Source: Epilithonimonas sp. JDS
GTDB lineage: Bacteria > Bacteroidota > Bacteroidia > Flavobacteriales > Weeksellaceae
NCBI RefSeq assembly: GCF_021261315.1
Contig: NZ_JAJSAX010000004.1
Location: forward strand, 274,191 to 338,190
DNA length: 64,000 nt
Direction of reading: 5' to 3'
A model generated the notes under the pieces. That model saw nothing but the letters and a program-made list of their open reading frames with translations, did not search any database and was not told where the DNA came from. Both the position numbers and the translations under genes were made by a program. Within the stretch, counting starts at the first letter, position 1; each line of letters starts with the position of its first letter. This document shows, piece after piece, positions 34,807-44,619 of this stretch.

Positions 34807-36807
34807 ATGCAAGGAGAAGATGATTTAAGAGGACTTGCCAAAATAATGGCATTTATGAGAGCGGTCAGTATTATTTTGGTTTTGATGCATTTCTATTGGT
34901 ATTGCTACAGCTTTTTTGATGATCGTGGATGGACTTTAGAGCTGGTCAATAAGATCCTTCAAAACTTTGATCGGGCAACAGGATTATTTAGCAAACCATT
35001 GTATTCAAAACTTTTCACAGTTGTATTGTTGAGCCTGAGTTGCCTTGGAAACAAAGGGGTAAAGAATGAAAAGATCACGTGGAACAAGATATATGTTGCT
35101 CTAGGTTTAGGCGCCTCCTTATTCTTTTTTAGCATCATATTATTAGAGGTACCATGGTATTCTGCAACTGCTCTATATATTTTTTCAACTGGTGTAGGTT
35201 ATATTTTCTTGATGGTTGCAGGTGTATGGATGAGCCGTCTTCTGAAAAATCATTTAATGGATGATGTATTCAACAATGAAAATGAAAGTTTTATGCAAGA
35301 GACAAAGCTTCTACACAATGAGTATTCCGTCAATCTGCCGACAAAGTTCTATTACCGCGGTCAATGGAAACAAGGTTGGATCAACGTTGTAAATCCGTTC
35401 AGAGCTACCATTGTGCTGGGTACGCCCGGCTCAGGAAAATCCTATGCTGTAGTCAATAATTATATCCGACAGCATATTGAAAAGGGATTCTCGATGTACA
35501 TCTACGATTTTAAATTTGACGATCTTTCTACCATTGCTTATAACCATCTGTTAAATCACTGTGAAGGCTATCAAATAAAACCTAAATTTTACATCATCAA
35601 CTTTGATGATCCCAGAAAAAGTCACCGGTGCAATCCATTAAATCCAAACTTTATGACGGATATCTCCGATGCCTATGAAGCAGCGTACACCATTATGCTA
35701 AATCTGAACCGGAGCTGGATCCAAAAGCAGGGAGACTTTTTTGTAGAAAGTCCCATCATTCTGTTGGCAGCGATCATCTGGTTTTTGAAGATATATAAGG
35801 GAGGCACCTACTGTACTTTTCCACACGCGATTGAGTTGCTGAATAAGAAATATGAGGATGTATTTACCATCCTGACCTCCTATTCCGAACTGGAGAACTA
35901 CCTCTCCCCCTTTATGGATGCCTGGCAGGGAGGCGCACAGGATCAGCTGCAGGGTCAGATCGCTTCTGCAAAGATCCCATTGTCGCGGATGATCTCTCCA
36001 CAATTATACTGGGTTATGACCGGGGATGATTTTTCTCTGGACATTAATAATCCGGGGGAACCGAAGATCTTATGTGTAGGAAATAATCCCGACCGTCAGA
36101 ACATCTATTCTGCAGCGTTGGGACTTTACAATTCGCGCATAGTCAAACTGATCAACAAAAAAGGACAGTTGAAAAGTTCGGTCATCATCGATGAGCTTCC
36201 TACCATTTATTTCAGGGGACTGGACAATCTGATCGCGACGGCAAGAAGCAACAAGGTCTCCGTATGTCTAGGGTTTCAGGATTTTTCACAGTTGACAAGG
36301 GATTACGGTGATAAGGAAAGCAAAGTGATACAGAATACTGTCGGAAATATTTTCAGTGGACAGGTGGTTGGCGAGACCGCAAAGACGCTGTCCGAAAGGT
36401 TCGGTAAAGTTTTGCAGAAAAGACAAAGCATATCCATCAACAGAAATGACACCTCCACTTCCATTTCCACCCAATTGGATAGCCTGATACCTGCTTCCAA
36501 GATATCAACATTGACACAGGGATTTTTTGTCGGTGCCGTGTCCGACAATTTTGATGAGAGGATCGAGCAGAAAATATTCCATTCAGAGATTGTCGTCGAT
36601 ACCGATAAACTTTCTGCGGAAGAAAAGAATTATCAAAAAATTCCACAAATCCGATCCTTTACTGATGATCAGCAAACCGACCGCATGAAAGAAGAGATCG
36701 ATGAGAATTACACAGCGGTCAAAGGAGACGTTCGCAGGATCATAGAAGAAGAAATGGACAGGATCTCCAATGATCCGGACTTGCAGTATCTGGTCAATAA
36801 AAATTAA
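34807..36807 (+). CDS. mobC: Type IV coupling protein MobC (VirD4/TraG-like)
   Basis: The protein has 666 residues. Several N-terminal membrane segments (MRAVSIILVLMHFYWYCY; LFTVVLLSLSCLG; LGLGASLFFFSIILL; YIFLMVAGVWMS) precede the ATPase domain. Walker A is VLGTPGSGKSYAVV near residue 203 and Walker B SSVIIDELPTIYF near 457. A C-terminal acidic tail follows. It joins the relaxosome to the mating channel and pumps the DNA strand. A clear terminator follows. Confidence 0.93.
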   Translation: MQGEDDLRGLAKIMAFMRAVSIILVLMHFYWYCYSFFDDRGWTLELVNKILQNFDRATGLFSKPLYSKLFTVVLLSLSCLGNKGVKNEKITWNKIYVALGLGASLFFFSIILLEVPWYSATALYIFSTGVGYIFLMVAGVWMSRLLKNHLMDDVFNNENESFMQETKLLHNEYSVNLPTKFYYRGQWKQGWINVVNPFRATIVLGTPGSGKSYAVVNNYIRQHIEKGFSMYIYDFKFDDLSTIAYNHLLNHCEGYQIKPKFYIINFDDPRKSHRCNPLNPNFMTDISDAYEAAYTIMLNLNRSWIQKQGDFFVESPIILLAAIIWFLKIYKGGTYCTFPHAIELLNKKYEDVFTILTSYSELENYLSPFMDAWQGGAQDQLQGQIASAKIPLSRMISPQLYWVMTGDDFSLDINNPGEPKILCVGNNPDRQNIYSAALGLYNSRIVKLINKKGQLKSSVIIDELPTIYFRGLDNLIATARSNKVSVCLGFQDFSQLTRDYGDKESKVIQNTVGNIFSGQVVGETAKTLSERFGKVLQKRQSISINRNDTSTSISTQLDSLIPASKISTLTQGFFVGAVSDNFDERIEQKIFHSEIVVDTDKLSAEEKNYQKIPQIRSFTDDQQTDRMKEEIDENYTAVKGDVRRIIEEEMDRISNDPDLQYLVNKN

Positions 36808-36809
36808 AA

Positions 36810-36843
36810 AAAGCCTCAAATGCTCAGTTGTATTTGAGGCTTT
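36810..36843. terminator. Terminator between mobC and rteC
   Basis: AAGCCTCAAAT pairs with ATTTGAGGCTT around a 9-10-base loop, flanked by A and T runs on the two sides. It is placed between the convergent mobC and rteC genes and works in both directions. Confidence 0.85.
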
Positions 36844-36853
36844 CAAAATAAGA

Positions 36854-37699
36854 TCACTCGCCTTCGGTATTCATAAAATGCTGATTGAGATGGTCACTTA
36901 CCAAATGTAGAAACTTCGTTGGTCCCTGCTTCCTTGTCCGGATCTCAAAGATGGTCTTGTGGAAATTGCCCAGGTCTGTATCCAAAGATCTTTCAACAAA
37001 CTTGATGACCTCACTGAGCTCTATATTCCCACCATTGAAACACCGCATCTGATAAAGCGCGTATACAAGTTCTATCAGACCAACCTTTGATGCAGACCAC
37101 ACCAATGGTGACAAGGTCTTGACCGTTGGATTGTTACCAATAGTTTCGAGCTGTTTTTTTAAATACTGATCCAATTTCTGGCTGGCTAGGAATCTCGCGA
37201 TCATATGATCGTGAGAGGTGGTAAAACTCGTATCGAAATTATAGAAGCCAAAGGATAATTTCATTTTCAGATCGTAAGAGTTTCTGACAAATATCTTATG
37301 GTCCAGATAGGTAGCTTCCCTTCTGTAATAACTGTAAAACTCCGCCTGCTCCTCATAAAAGGTTCTCAGCTTCTCCTGCTCCGACTCAAAGTACTTTTTA
37401 AGAGCCTTGTTTCCTGCATTAGGTCTATGGGATTCAATGTCCAGAATTGTTGAATAATAGATAAATTTTGAAATAAACTGCGGCTTCAATGTTTTAAAGA
37501 AATAAACTTCTTCAGCGATAGTCTCAAAATTTAGCGGCGAAATCATTTCTTTTAACTTTCTAATGGATTCATCGATGATTACAAGAGATTTCTCTGCGAT
37601 CTTTACCATATTGTCATCATCATCGTATACTTCGTTGATCATCAAATCCAGTTCCTCATTTAATTTTTTGATTTTTCTAAAAATAGCTTTTGTTACCAT
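36854..37699 (-). CDS. rteC: RteC family regulator
   Basis: This 281-residue helical protein ends with a winged-helix-like domain (VKTLSPLVWSASKVGLIELVYALYQMRCFNGGNIELSEVIKFVERSLDTDLGNFHKTI). That segment is the recognisable RteC signature. In CTnDOT, RteC activates the excision operon, so here it probably controls ICE excision. No rteA/rteB two-component genes are seen in the window, so its trigger may differ. A mobC-side terminator separates it from mob. Confidence 0.9.
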   Translation of the reverse strand: MVTKAIFRKIKKLNEELDLMINEVYDDDDNMVKIAEKSLVIIDESIRKLKEMISPLNFETIAEEVYFFKTLKPQFISKFIYYSTILDIESHRPNAGNKALKKYFESEQEKLRTFYEEQAEFYSYYRREATYLDHKIFVRNSYDLKMKLSFGFYNFDTSFTTSHDHMIARFLASQKLDQYLKKQLETIGNNPTVKTLSPLVWSASKVGLIELVYALYQMRCFNGGNIELSEVIKFVERSLDTDLGNFHKTIFEIRTRKQGPTKFLHLVSDHLNQHFMNTEGE

Positions 37700-37744
37700 G
37701 TCCTTTTTTTAGGAATTTACAAAAAATCCTTTATTGAAGCCTGG

Positions 37745-39448
37745 TCAGCTCAGTCCCAATTCCTTTTTTCTGTTCCTGATATAATCGGTTGGCCGAATCC
37801 CATTGATCTCATAGAACAGATTAGAGAAATTCTGGCGGGATGCAATACCGCACTCTTTCGCTAGTGCTTCAATAGTATAGTGTAAATACATATTATTGGT
37901 ATTTAGAACATTGGTAATATAATTGATCCTCAACTCCGCTATATACTTATTGAAGTTCATACCCTTATGTTCATTAATATAGACCGAAAGATAATGTGAA
38001 TTGGTCGAAAGTTTTACCGCAACTTCCTTTTCGGTCAGCCCCTTCTTCAGAAACTGCTTATCCAATTCAAATTTTTTAAGCTTCTTCTTGATTTCAAGAT
38101 TCATTTCCTGTGTTAAAAAAGTTTTTCTTTGTATATCTTCAGTAATCATATCTTCCTCAATATCTTTAATAATGTAATTACCATCAGATATTCTCTTCTG
38201 CAGCAGGTCATACTGTTTTTTTATTTTCCGGTCTTTGATAAAGCGTAAAACAAAAAAACTTAGGACAATAGTTCCTGAGAATATAAGGATCTTGGCTACA
38301 AGTATCTCTCTTTTACCTGCTTTTTCCAAATCATCTTTTTGTTCTATTAATGCCTTGCGGTCGTAATCTTTATGAAGTTTTGAAGACAGATATGAATAGT
38401 CTTTAGAGATCATACTTTCTGCTTTAAGAAGTTGATTGGTGTAATAAAGCTGCTTGTGCACATCTCTATTTTTATAATATTCGATCAGAAAGTTATAACT
38501 TCGATAGACCTCCGACAATATGAATTGTTGCTTTTCAAAGATTGTATCTATTTCACAATAGTAGCGGATAGCCTCACTTGAATCATTCTGAGCTTCGGCA
38601 ATCTTGCCCAAATAGTAATGTATTACTGAAGCCCATGCGAAGTCATTTCGTTTCAAAATTACAGGCAGTGCCCTTTTCAGGTCCTTCTCTGCCTCAGCAT
38701 ACTTTTTTTGATGATATTTTGAAATGCCGATGCATTTAAGAAAGTAGCTGTTTTCAAGTGCAAACTCTTTATCATTTAAAGTCAATTGATATCCCAACAG
38801 ACTTAAACTGTCGCTCTTTTTGAAGTTTTTAAGATATCTGTTGATGACGATGATTTGATGAAGACTGTTCAGATAAGCTTTTTTATAGTTGAACTGCTCA
38901 TTAACGTGGACGTTGTGATTAGTTTTCAAGGAATAAAATGCGAGACAATCCTGAAAATGTTCTAATGCTTCATCATAATATCCCAAATGTTGTTTGACCA
39001 TCCCCAAGTGATAGATCACTTTATGATGGTGATACTTATCCTCTGATGCTTTTGAATATTGATAAGCTTTCAGGTACTGATCCAAAGCGAGCTTATATTT
39101 TTTGTTATAGAAATAATAGATAATTCCTTTGCTTAAGTAATCTTTGCTGACGTCATCCATTGTTCCGTACTTTTTGCTGACCGCTATTGCACTGTCAGCA
39201 TACATTATTTTATGATGATAGTCAAACTGCCGTCCGTCCCTATATCCCTGGATTAATTTCTGATGATTACTTGCACTTTTTGCTTCCTTGATGTACAATT
39301 TGACATAGGGCATCGCATCCTCATCATCGATCGTCATGTTTTCGTAGTGTTTTCTGATCTTATTGAAAGTGTTTTCTTTTTTTTGCTGAGAAAAGAGCAG
39401 GTGTGAAAATACAGAAAATAGGACGAGAAAGTAATTTAACTTTTTCAT
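37745..39448 (-). CDS. TPR-containing sensor with C-terminal AraC-type HTH
   Basis: This 567-residue protein has a signal peptide (MKKLNYFLVLFSVFSHLLFS) and a periplasmic TPR array from about 90 to 320 (for example YKLALDQYLKAYQYSKAS and YYDEALEHFQDCL). A membrane helix (VAKILIFSGTIVLSFFVLRFI) lies near residue 381. A cytosolic linker and an AraC-family HTH follow (KLSTNSHYLSVYINEHKGMNFNKY, then CGIASRQNFSNLFYEINGIRPTDYI). Such membrane-bound regulators are common in Chryseobacterium. It is divergent from the lipoprotein-MauE-DUF6520 genes and is their probable regulator, perhaps also of the susC operon. Confidence 0.85.
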   Translation of the reverse strand: MKKLNYFLVLFSVFSHLLFSQQKKENTFNKIRKHYENMTIDDEDAMPYVKLYIKEAKSASNHQKLIQGYRDGRQFDYHHKIMYADSAIAVSKKYGTMDDVSKDYLSKGIIYYFYNKKYKLALDQYLKAYQYSKASEDKYHHHKVIYHLGMVKQHLGYYDEALEHFQDCLAFYSLKTNHNVHVNEQFNYKKAYLNSLHQIIVINRYLKNFKKSDSLSLLGYQLTLNDKEFALENSYFLKCIGISKYHQKKYAEAEKDLKRALPVILKRNDFAWASVIHYYLGKIAEAQNDSSEAIRYYCEIDTIFEKQQFILSEVYRSYNFLIEYYKNRDVHKQLYYTNQLLKAESMISKDYSYLSSKLHKDYDRKALIEQKDDLEKAGKREILVAKILIFSGTIVLSFFVLRFIKDRKIKKQYDLLQKRISDGNYIIKDIEEDMITEDIQRKTFLTQEMNLEIKKKLKKFELDKQFLKKGLTEKEVAVKLSTNSHYLSVYINEHKGMNFNKYIAELRINYITNVLNTNNMYLHYTIEALAKECGIASRQNFSNLFYEINGIRPTDYIRNRKKELGLS

Positions 39449-39647
39449 ATACTGATTATTAGAACCTCACCATATCAAAATTAAACATTTTACGCCTAAA
39501 ATATTGCAGTTTTCATTGTGATGACAGTATTATAGCAAATACATTCCGTAATACTGATCTGTAGCATCATAATGGGCCATTTATTCATGTGTCAATTTTA
39601 AAATTGTAACGTGTTTATTTTAAAATAGCATCATAGAACAATTTTTT

Positions 39648-39672
39648 TTGGCTGTTATGCCCTATAACTTTG
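39648..39672 (+). promoter_or_regulatory. Promoter-like -7 box upstream of the lipoprotein gene
   Basis: A TAACTTTG at 39665-39672 matches the Bacteroidota -7 consensus exactly. The nearest upstream TTG (39648-39650) gives a spacer of only 14 bases, shorter than usual. It lies 54 bases before the ATG of the small lipoprotein gene. Confidence 0.4.
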
Positions 39673-39725
39673 ACTTCAGAATTCTAATTTAATCCGGCCG
39701 GGATAACCAACTTAAATAAATTAAA

Positions 39726-39944
39726 ATGAAAAAGTTTATCCCAATTTTTAGTATAACGGTAGCTTCAGTTTTTATCCAAAGCTGTACCCACCGAGAAGAC
39801 GAGTCACAAGGACGTGCTCATCAATCAGACCATATAGAAAAAACGATCATGAAAGGAGATTCTGTAAAAACATCAGAGGAAATTGTAGATCCTGACCCGC
39901 CTGTACGAGATGGTGACAACTGGCGGATTGTTCCAAATCAATAA
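39726..39944 (+). CDS. Small lipoprotein
   Basis: The protein has 72 residues, with a lipoprotein signal (MKKFIPIFSITVASVFIQSC, lipobox Cys20) and a short, acidic, probably unstructured mature part. Small lipoproteins of this type precede MauE/DUF6520 loci in flavobacteria. It is the first gene of the row lipoprotein, MauE/DoxX, DUF6520, all on the plus strand. Confidence 0.65.
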   Translation: MKKFIPIFSITVASVFIQSCTHREDESQGRAHQSDHIEKTIMKGDSVKTSEEIVDPDPPVRDGDNWRIVPNQ

Positions 39945-40147
39945 TCAAATTGTATTTCTTATGATTCCCCATACATCCATATCAGTTGTCACAGGCTTAC
40001 CATGTCCGGAAAGCGGCATTTGGGAAAGTATGGGGAATTTCAGAACGACTGTTATTTTATATAAAGGTGAGATAATGCCCCTATATTGTGGCGGGAAAAT
40101 CAAATGGAGATTGATTCAAATCTGTTAAACTACATATTATTACAGCA

Positions 40148-41590
40148 ATGAAGAATTTGCAAAATATATTTATAAACGCTGTTTCATATTTTTTCATTTT
40201 CCTGTTTGTGTATGCAAGCGTAAGCAAGTTGACCGACTATGAAATGTTTCTTATGCAGTTGGCACAATCGCCAATATTGGGAGGGTATCCTGCAATAATC
40301 GGATTTCTCGTAATTTTTGTTGAACTTGTTACTGCTATTTTGCTGATATTTCGTGGTTCTCGATTGTTAGGACTGTACGGAGCTCTCGGGATAATGTCTG
40401 TTTTTTCGGTATACATCTACTTAATAGTAAATTACAGCGAGTCCATACCGTGTTCCTGCGGCGGTATTTTGGAAAGAATGGATTGGAATACACATCTTTT
40501 ATTTAATTTATTTTGTGTCATAATGGCGACTGCTGCAATTGCAACTAAACCAAAAGGAAATAAACAAAAAATACTGGGACTGTCAGCAATGATTATTTTG
40601 ACACCAGGGTTACTTCTGACCTTATTTTTTTTCCTACAAACAATAGATAAACAAGGAAATTTCACCAGAAAGATAATGTCACCACTTCAAACAGAGTATA
40701 AAACAATTAGTCTGACTAATGAAAGTTATTATTTTGCTGGTAATCATGGTGATACATTATTCCTGGCGAATCGAAAAACGCCCTTACTTCTTTCAACTAT
40801 AACACCCCATTTTCAGATGGTTAAGATTGATAAGATCAAACTGGACAATTACAAACATAAATTTGTAAGCGTCACCATCAATATTAAATATCCCCACTTC
40901 AGCATTTCAGATGGGAAAGTCCCGGCAGTGTTCGAAGGTAGGCTACCATCTCTGAAAGCTTATGACTGTGGAATCAATCGTCTGTATTTTTCGAGATTTT
41001 ACATGTTGGAACCTAATCGTTATGTATTTAAGACAATGCTGATAAAAACCAAAGAGAATGAGTTGGGCATTTTGAATACGGCCACCAAGAAATATTCAAT
41101 TTTTCCTGATGTTTTGCAATCAAAGGTCGACGGTATTTTTGATACGGATGGAGATATGGTCATCGACCGTAAAAACAAAAAGATCATATACACTCATTTT
41201 TATCGCAATGAGATCATTACGACTGATTTTGAACTTAAGGATATCCAGAGACATCAAACGGTAGACTCCCTTTCCAATTCGTCAATCGAAACAAAGACAC
41301 TCAGTAATGGTCAGACTAAATTGGTCAAATCTCCAAGTGTTATTAACAGAGTCCAAACTGTATCAGGTAACAGATTTTATAATGTATCAAGAAGGAGAGG
41401 TAGAAATGAATCATTTCTAGATTTCAGAAACAAAATCACTATTGATGTATACGACACAGATTCAAAAAAATATCTTCATAGCTTTTACATTATAAACAAT
41501 AATAGAACTAAGATTAAGAACATCTTATCTACAAAACATTATTTGTATGTATTGTCAGGTAACAAAATTATCAGATATGCATATAAATAG
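40148..41590 (+). CDS. MauE/DoxX-like membrane protein with large C-terminal domain
   Basis: The protein has 480 residues. The N-terminal 160 residues hold four membrane helices and the SCSCGGILERMDWNTHLLFN signature near residue 100, typical of the MauE/DoxX-type quinone- or thiol-redox family in Bacteroidota. The remaining ~300 residues are beta-rich, facing the periplasm, and may form a propeller-like domain (LFLANRKTPLLLSTITPHFQ, IVIDRKNKKIIYTHFY). The pair of Cys residues suggests a link to disulfide or electron transfer. It is followed by the DUF6520 gene. Confidence 0.75.
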   Translation: MKNLQNIFINAVSYFFIFLFVYASVSKLTDYEMFLMQLAQSPILGGYPAIIGFLVIFVELVTAILLIFRGSRLLGLYGALGIMSVFSVYIYLIVNYSESIPCSCGGILERMDWNTHLLFNLFCVIMATAAIATKPKGNKQKILGLSAMIILTPGLLLTLFFFLQTIDKQGNFTRKIMSPLQTEYKTISLTNESYYFAGNHGDTLFLANRKTPLLLSTITPHFQMVKIDKIKLDNYKHKFVSVTINIKYPHFSISDGKVPAVFEGRLPSLKAYDCGINRLYFSRFYMLEPNRYVFKTMLIKTKENELGILNTATKKYSIFPDVLQSKVDGIFDTDGDMVIDRKNKKIIYTHFYRNEIITTDFELKDIQRHQTVDSLSNSSIETKTLSNGQTKLVKSPSVINRVQTVSGNRFYNVSRRRGRNESFLDFRNKITIDVYDTDSKKYLHSFYIINNNRTKIKNILSTKHYLYVLSGNKIIRYAYK

Positions 41591-41665
41591 GATCTGTTGG
41601 CCAACAGAGCAGGGAACGCCGAAAACCTGTCAATTAGAGTAGGCATAACATCAAATTTTAATAAA

Positions 41666-41947
41666 ATGAAAAATTTCTTAGTACCCGCAGTTTTAGTTCT
41701 GATAGGAACAGGAACTGCTTTTGCGACTCAAAAAGCAAAAAACAGCAATGAGAGTCTAGCCGTTAGACAAGGCTATATCTTTAATAGCTCAACCAATCAG
41801 TGGGACAAAAGTATTATGTGCCAGGAAGAGGTTGACGCTATTTGTACAGTCAACGGACTGCCATCAGGACAGCAGGTGTTTGGAACGATAGAGCCTAATC
41901 CCGACCATCCGGAAACTGCCAATGTCGAATTATACAAAATTAATTAA
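41666..41947 (+). CDS. DUF6520 family small exported protein
   Basis: I chose the ATG at 41666 (MKNFLVPAVLVLIGTGTAFATQK, 93 residues), which gives a normal signal peptide; a longer frame from 41597 does not look coding. The mature part has two Cys residues (IMCQEEVDAICTVNG) and ends ANVELYKIN. DUF6520 proteins typically lie next to MauE-like genes, as here, so the two may form a redox or secretion pair. A terminator follows at 41952. Confidence 0.8.
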   Translation: MKNFLVPAVLVLIGTGTAFATQKAKNSNESLAVRQGYIFNSSTNQWDKSIMCQEEVDAICTVNGLPSGQQVFGTIEPNPDHPETANVELYKIN

Positions 41948-41951
41948 AAAC

Positions 41952-41978
41952 AGCTCCCGAAAGGGAGCTTATTTTTTA
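41952..41978 (+). terminator. Terminator after the DUF6520 gene
   Basis: A 7-base stem AGCTCCC (41952-41958) and GGGAGCT (41963-41969) around a GAAA tetraloop is followed by TATTTTTT. Confidence 0.9.
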
Positions 41979-42114
41979 GCTGATAAATCTAACGAAGTGA
42001 ATGACTACTCATCTTTAATCGGACATTGCTGATATGCCCTACTCCTTTAATTTAAATTGTTCTCCGTATGTCGAATTGGACAAGCTAGAGTAAAAACTTT
42101 CTTTCGGAAGTTTT

Positions 42115-44619
42115 TTATGGTATTGCAGGAACAATCCAATCTGCTGGCGTCCTGTTTTTCAGATAGTAGTCAAACCATTGCCAGATTTTGACATTGAGAT
42201 CCAATCTGCCAAATGGAAGAATGACGTTGTGACCCTCATTGTTATATTCGAGTAGAACAGCTTTTTTACCCTGTCTCTTCATTCCAAGAAAAAATGCCTT
42301 GGTCTGTGCAGGCGAGACATTCTTATCTTTTAATCCACTCCAAAGCAATATTGGCACTTCAATATTTTTAAGATGATAAAGCGGAGAGTTTTCCAAATAT
42401 AATTTCCAGTCGTCTAAAACATTGCTTTTCATCCTCATCTGTTGGTTTTCAGTTCGCATATAATTTGGCTTTGCCATATTTTCAGATTGGCTGAGTGCGT
42501 GGGAAACAAGATCCGAAATCATAACGCCCGCCACACCTGTCTTGAAATAGTTAGAATTGGTCAATGCAAGACCAGTCTCATAGCCGCCATATGATAATCC
42601 TATGATTCCAATATTTTTTTCATCTATAGAGGCAAATAACTTCGCTGTATCAATACTTTTCACCAAAGAAGTCACAACACTGTTTTTTACATTGCCAATG
42701 TTATACTGCAGATCTGGCAGTAAAATCATATAACCATTCATCAGGTAATGCATATAGTTAAATCCAACCATTATCGTCAAATAGGGCTGTAAAAAATACA
42801 GTATGTCGTGGGATATCTCTTCATAAATATTGACAATCAAAGGATATTTCTTCTTTGGATTGTAATTGACCGGAAATAAAAGCGCCGCATTGGAAATCCC
42901 TAAGTCAGTACTGTATTGAAAAATCTGATATTTACTACCCTCAAAATCTTTCTTTTCATTCTTGAGAGATTCATAGACTATACTGTATTTTCCTTTCTCA
43001 AATTTTGTGAGTCTGAAAGGTTCCAAAGCAAAATTGGAGATCAGGTAGATTCCGTTCTTATAAGTTAGCAATTCCCTATAATGACCCTTTCGATAGAAAG
43101 TGATCTTATTGTTCTTGTGTGAATAGCTGGCAAAACCGGAATCATAGGAGACCTTATTGAACATCTTGAACAGCAAATCGTTTTCCAGATTGATCTCAGC
43201 CAATCTGATGTTCAAAGATGATTTTGGATATTTGTCCTTTGACAATTGGAGTTGGTATTTAATCTTTTCCTCCTCGCCGTTGGTGACTCTCATAAATTGG
43301 AGGGTTTTTAGGTCGAGCAAAAAATAATCATACTGGTTTGAAATCATAATGGCTGATCTCCCTTTAATTTTAATAGGATTGCTCACTGGGGATTTTACGA
43401 GACCACTGTTATGCAAGCTTTCCAAGCCTTTCACATGAGAAGGCAACAGTTCAATATTTTTTCCTGTTTTAATATTATGAGCCATCCACGTCTTATCATC
43501 GAAGTAAATAAACTGTTCTGTTTCTCGATCCCATAAATAGTTGCCATCCTCAATCCTTTTGTTAGGCAGTGTATAGGAATATTTACCATAGTCTAAGATC
43601 AGGTTTATATCATATATAGAATTTTGCTGTTCTTCCACAGTGTCATCGCCTTGATCATAGACTGCAAAGTCACCTTTGTCATTTAGAAATTTATAAACAG
43701 GAAGTTCATCCTGCATATCAGGCAGATAGTCCCATTTCTCATCTTTAATATTGTAAATTCCTAGATGATGATAAAGAACTTTGTTATTGCTGTTCTTGTT
43801 GGAATAAGTAATCCTCAAATCAGGATTTTCTTTGTTTCTTACTTTGCTTTTCAAATGCATCGGAAATATGAAATGGTCGCCTTCCCGTACTTCCAGCAAA
43901 GTAGTCAGCCTAACCGCAGACTCAAAACTTTCGGGCATCGCTATCAGCTGTTTCGTAATTTGCTCTGATCGCATATCAATAGTGTACAGCTCGATTTTTA
44001 GGGGTTCGATAGTTGCGCCATAAATGATGCCTTTTTTGGAGGACAGCCATTGGATATTATCATTGAGTTTAAAGGTCTTAGATACATGGCTTTTCAGATT
44101 CCTTACACATAAGTTGTTTCCTGTAGAATAGAAAAGTTGATTATTATTATCATCCAATTGATAGAGTCCAACATCCTGCTGTCTCCATAATATTTTTCCA
44201 TTTACGGAAACAGATAGCAGCTCCTTTAAACTTGTATTGTAAAGGACTACTTGATCTGATTGCTTTGTGGTTTCAACTACATAGTTACCCGAAACTTCCT
44301 GATATTGACCGGTTTTTAAATTTAAAAACCGGCAGTTTTCATTGTTTCTCATCAGCAACAGATCATTACTTAAAAATTGAAATCTGTCATAATTTCCCAG
44401 CATTGTAGTTATGTTGTTTTTCACATCAAACAACTCGTAGTCATTCCTGCCATAGGTATTGGTGTGATTCAACACCACATATTCCCCTCCCGGACTGCCG
44501 GCCAGCATTGCCGTTTCATAATACCGACGGTAAACAGAATTTAGGCTGTCCAGATTCTGAGAATGGCAAATTCCCTGAATGAGAAAAAATAACAGAAAAA
44601 ATAGTCTAGTAGCCATCAT
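42115..44619 (-). CDS. S9 family peptidase (prolyl-oligopeptidase-like)
   Basis: The protein has 834 residues; a signal peptide (MMATRLFFLLFFLIQGICHS) directs it to the envelope. The N-terminal ~560 residues form a propeller-like domain, followed by an alpha/beta hydrolase. The catalytic triad is visible: Ser in IGLSYGGYETG near 673, Asp in SGLKDKNVSP near 758 and His in YNNEGHNV near 794. The gene overlaps the susD gene by 14 bases, so it is the third gene of a susC-susD-peptidase operon. It probably cleaves peptides brought in or bound by the SusCD pair. Confidence 0.85.
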   Translation of the reverse strand: MMATRLFFLLFFLIQGICHSQNLDSLNSVYRRYYETAMLAGSPGGEYVVLNHTNTYGRNDYELFDVKNNITTMLGNYDRFQFLSNDLLLMRNNENCRFLNLKTGQYQEVSGNYVVETTKQSDQVVLYNTSLKELLSVSVNGKILWRQQDVGLYQLDDNNNQLFYSTGNNLCVRNLKSHVSKTFKLNDNIQWLSSKKGIIYGATIEPLKIELYTIDMRSEQITKQLIAMPESFESAVRLTTLLEVREGDHFIFPMHLKSKVRNKENPDLRITYSNKNSNNKVLYHHLGIYNIKDEKWDYLPDMQDELPVYKFLNDKGDFAVYDQGDDTVEEQQNSIYDINLILDYGKYSYTLPNKRIEDGNYLWDRETEQFIYFDDKTWMAHNIKTGKNIELLPSHVKGLESLHNSGLVKSPVSNPIKIKGRSAIMISNQYDYFLLDLKTLQFMRVTNGEEEKIKYQLQLSKDKYPKSSLNIRLAEINLENDLLFKMFNKVSYDSGFASYSHKNNKITFYRKGHYRELLTYKNGIYLISNFALEPFRLTKFEKGKYSIVYESLKNEKKDFEGSKYQIFQYSTDLGISNAALLFPVNYNPKKKYPLIVNIYEEISHDILYFLQPYLTIMVGFNYMHYLMNGYMILLPDLQYNIGNVKNSVVTSLVKSIDTAKLFASIDEKNIGIIGLSYGGYETGLALTNSNYFKTGVAGVMISDLVSHALSQSENMAKPNYMRTENQQMRMKSNVLDDWKLYLENSPLYHLKNIEVPILLWSGLKDKNVSPAQTKAFFLGMKRQGKKAVLLEYNNEGHNVILPFGRLDLNVKIWQWFDYYLKNRTPADWIVPAIP

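Noticed and set aside
39910..40128. Plus-strand frame of 72 codons overlapping the lipoprotein end
   Set aside because: It overlaps the real gene in another frame and has no signal or motif.
41597..41665. Upstream extension of the DUF6520 frame
   Set aside because: The extension has no signal peptide and no homologous look; the ATG at 41666 gives the normal DUF6520 start.
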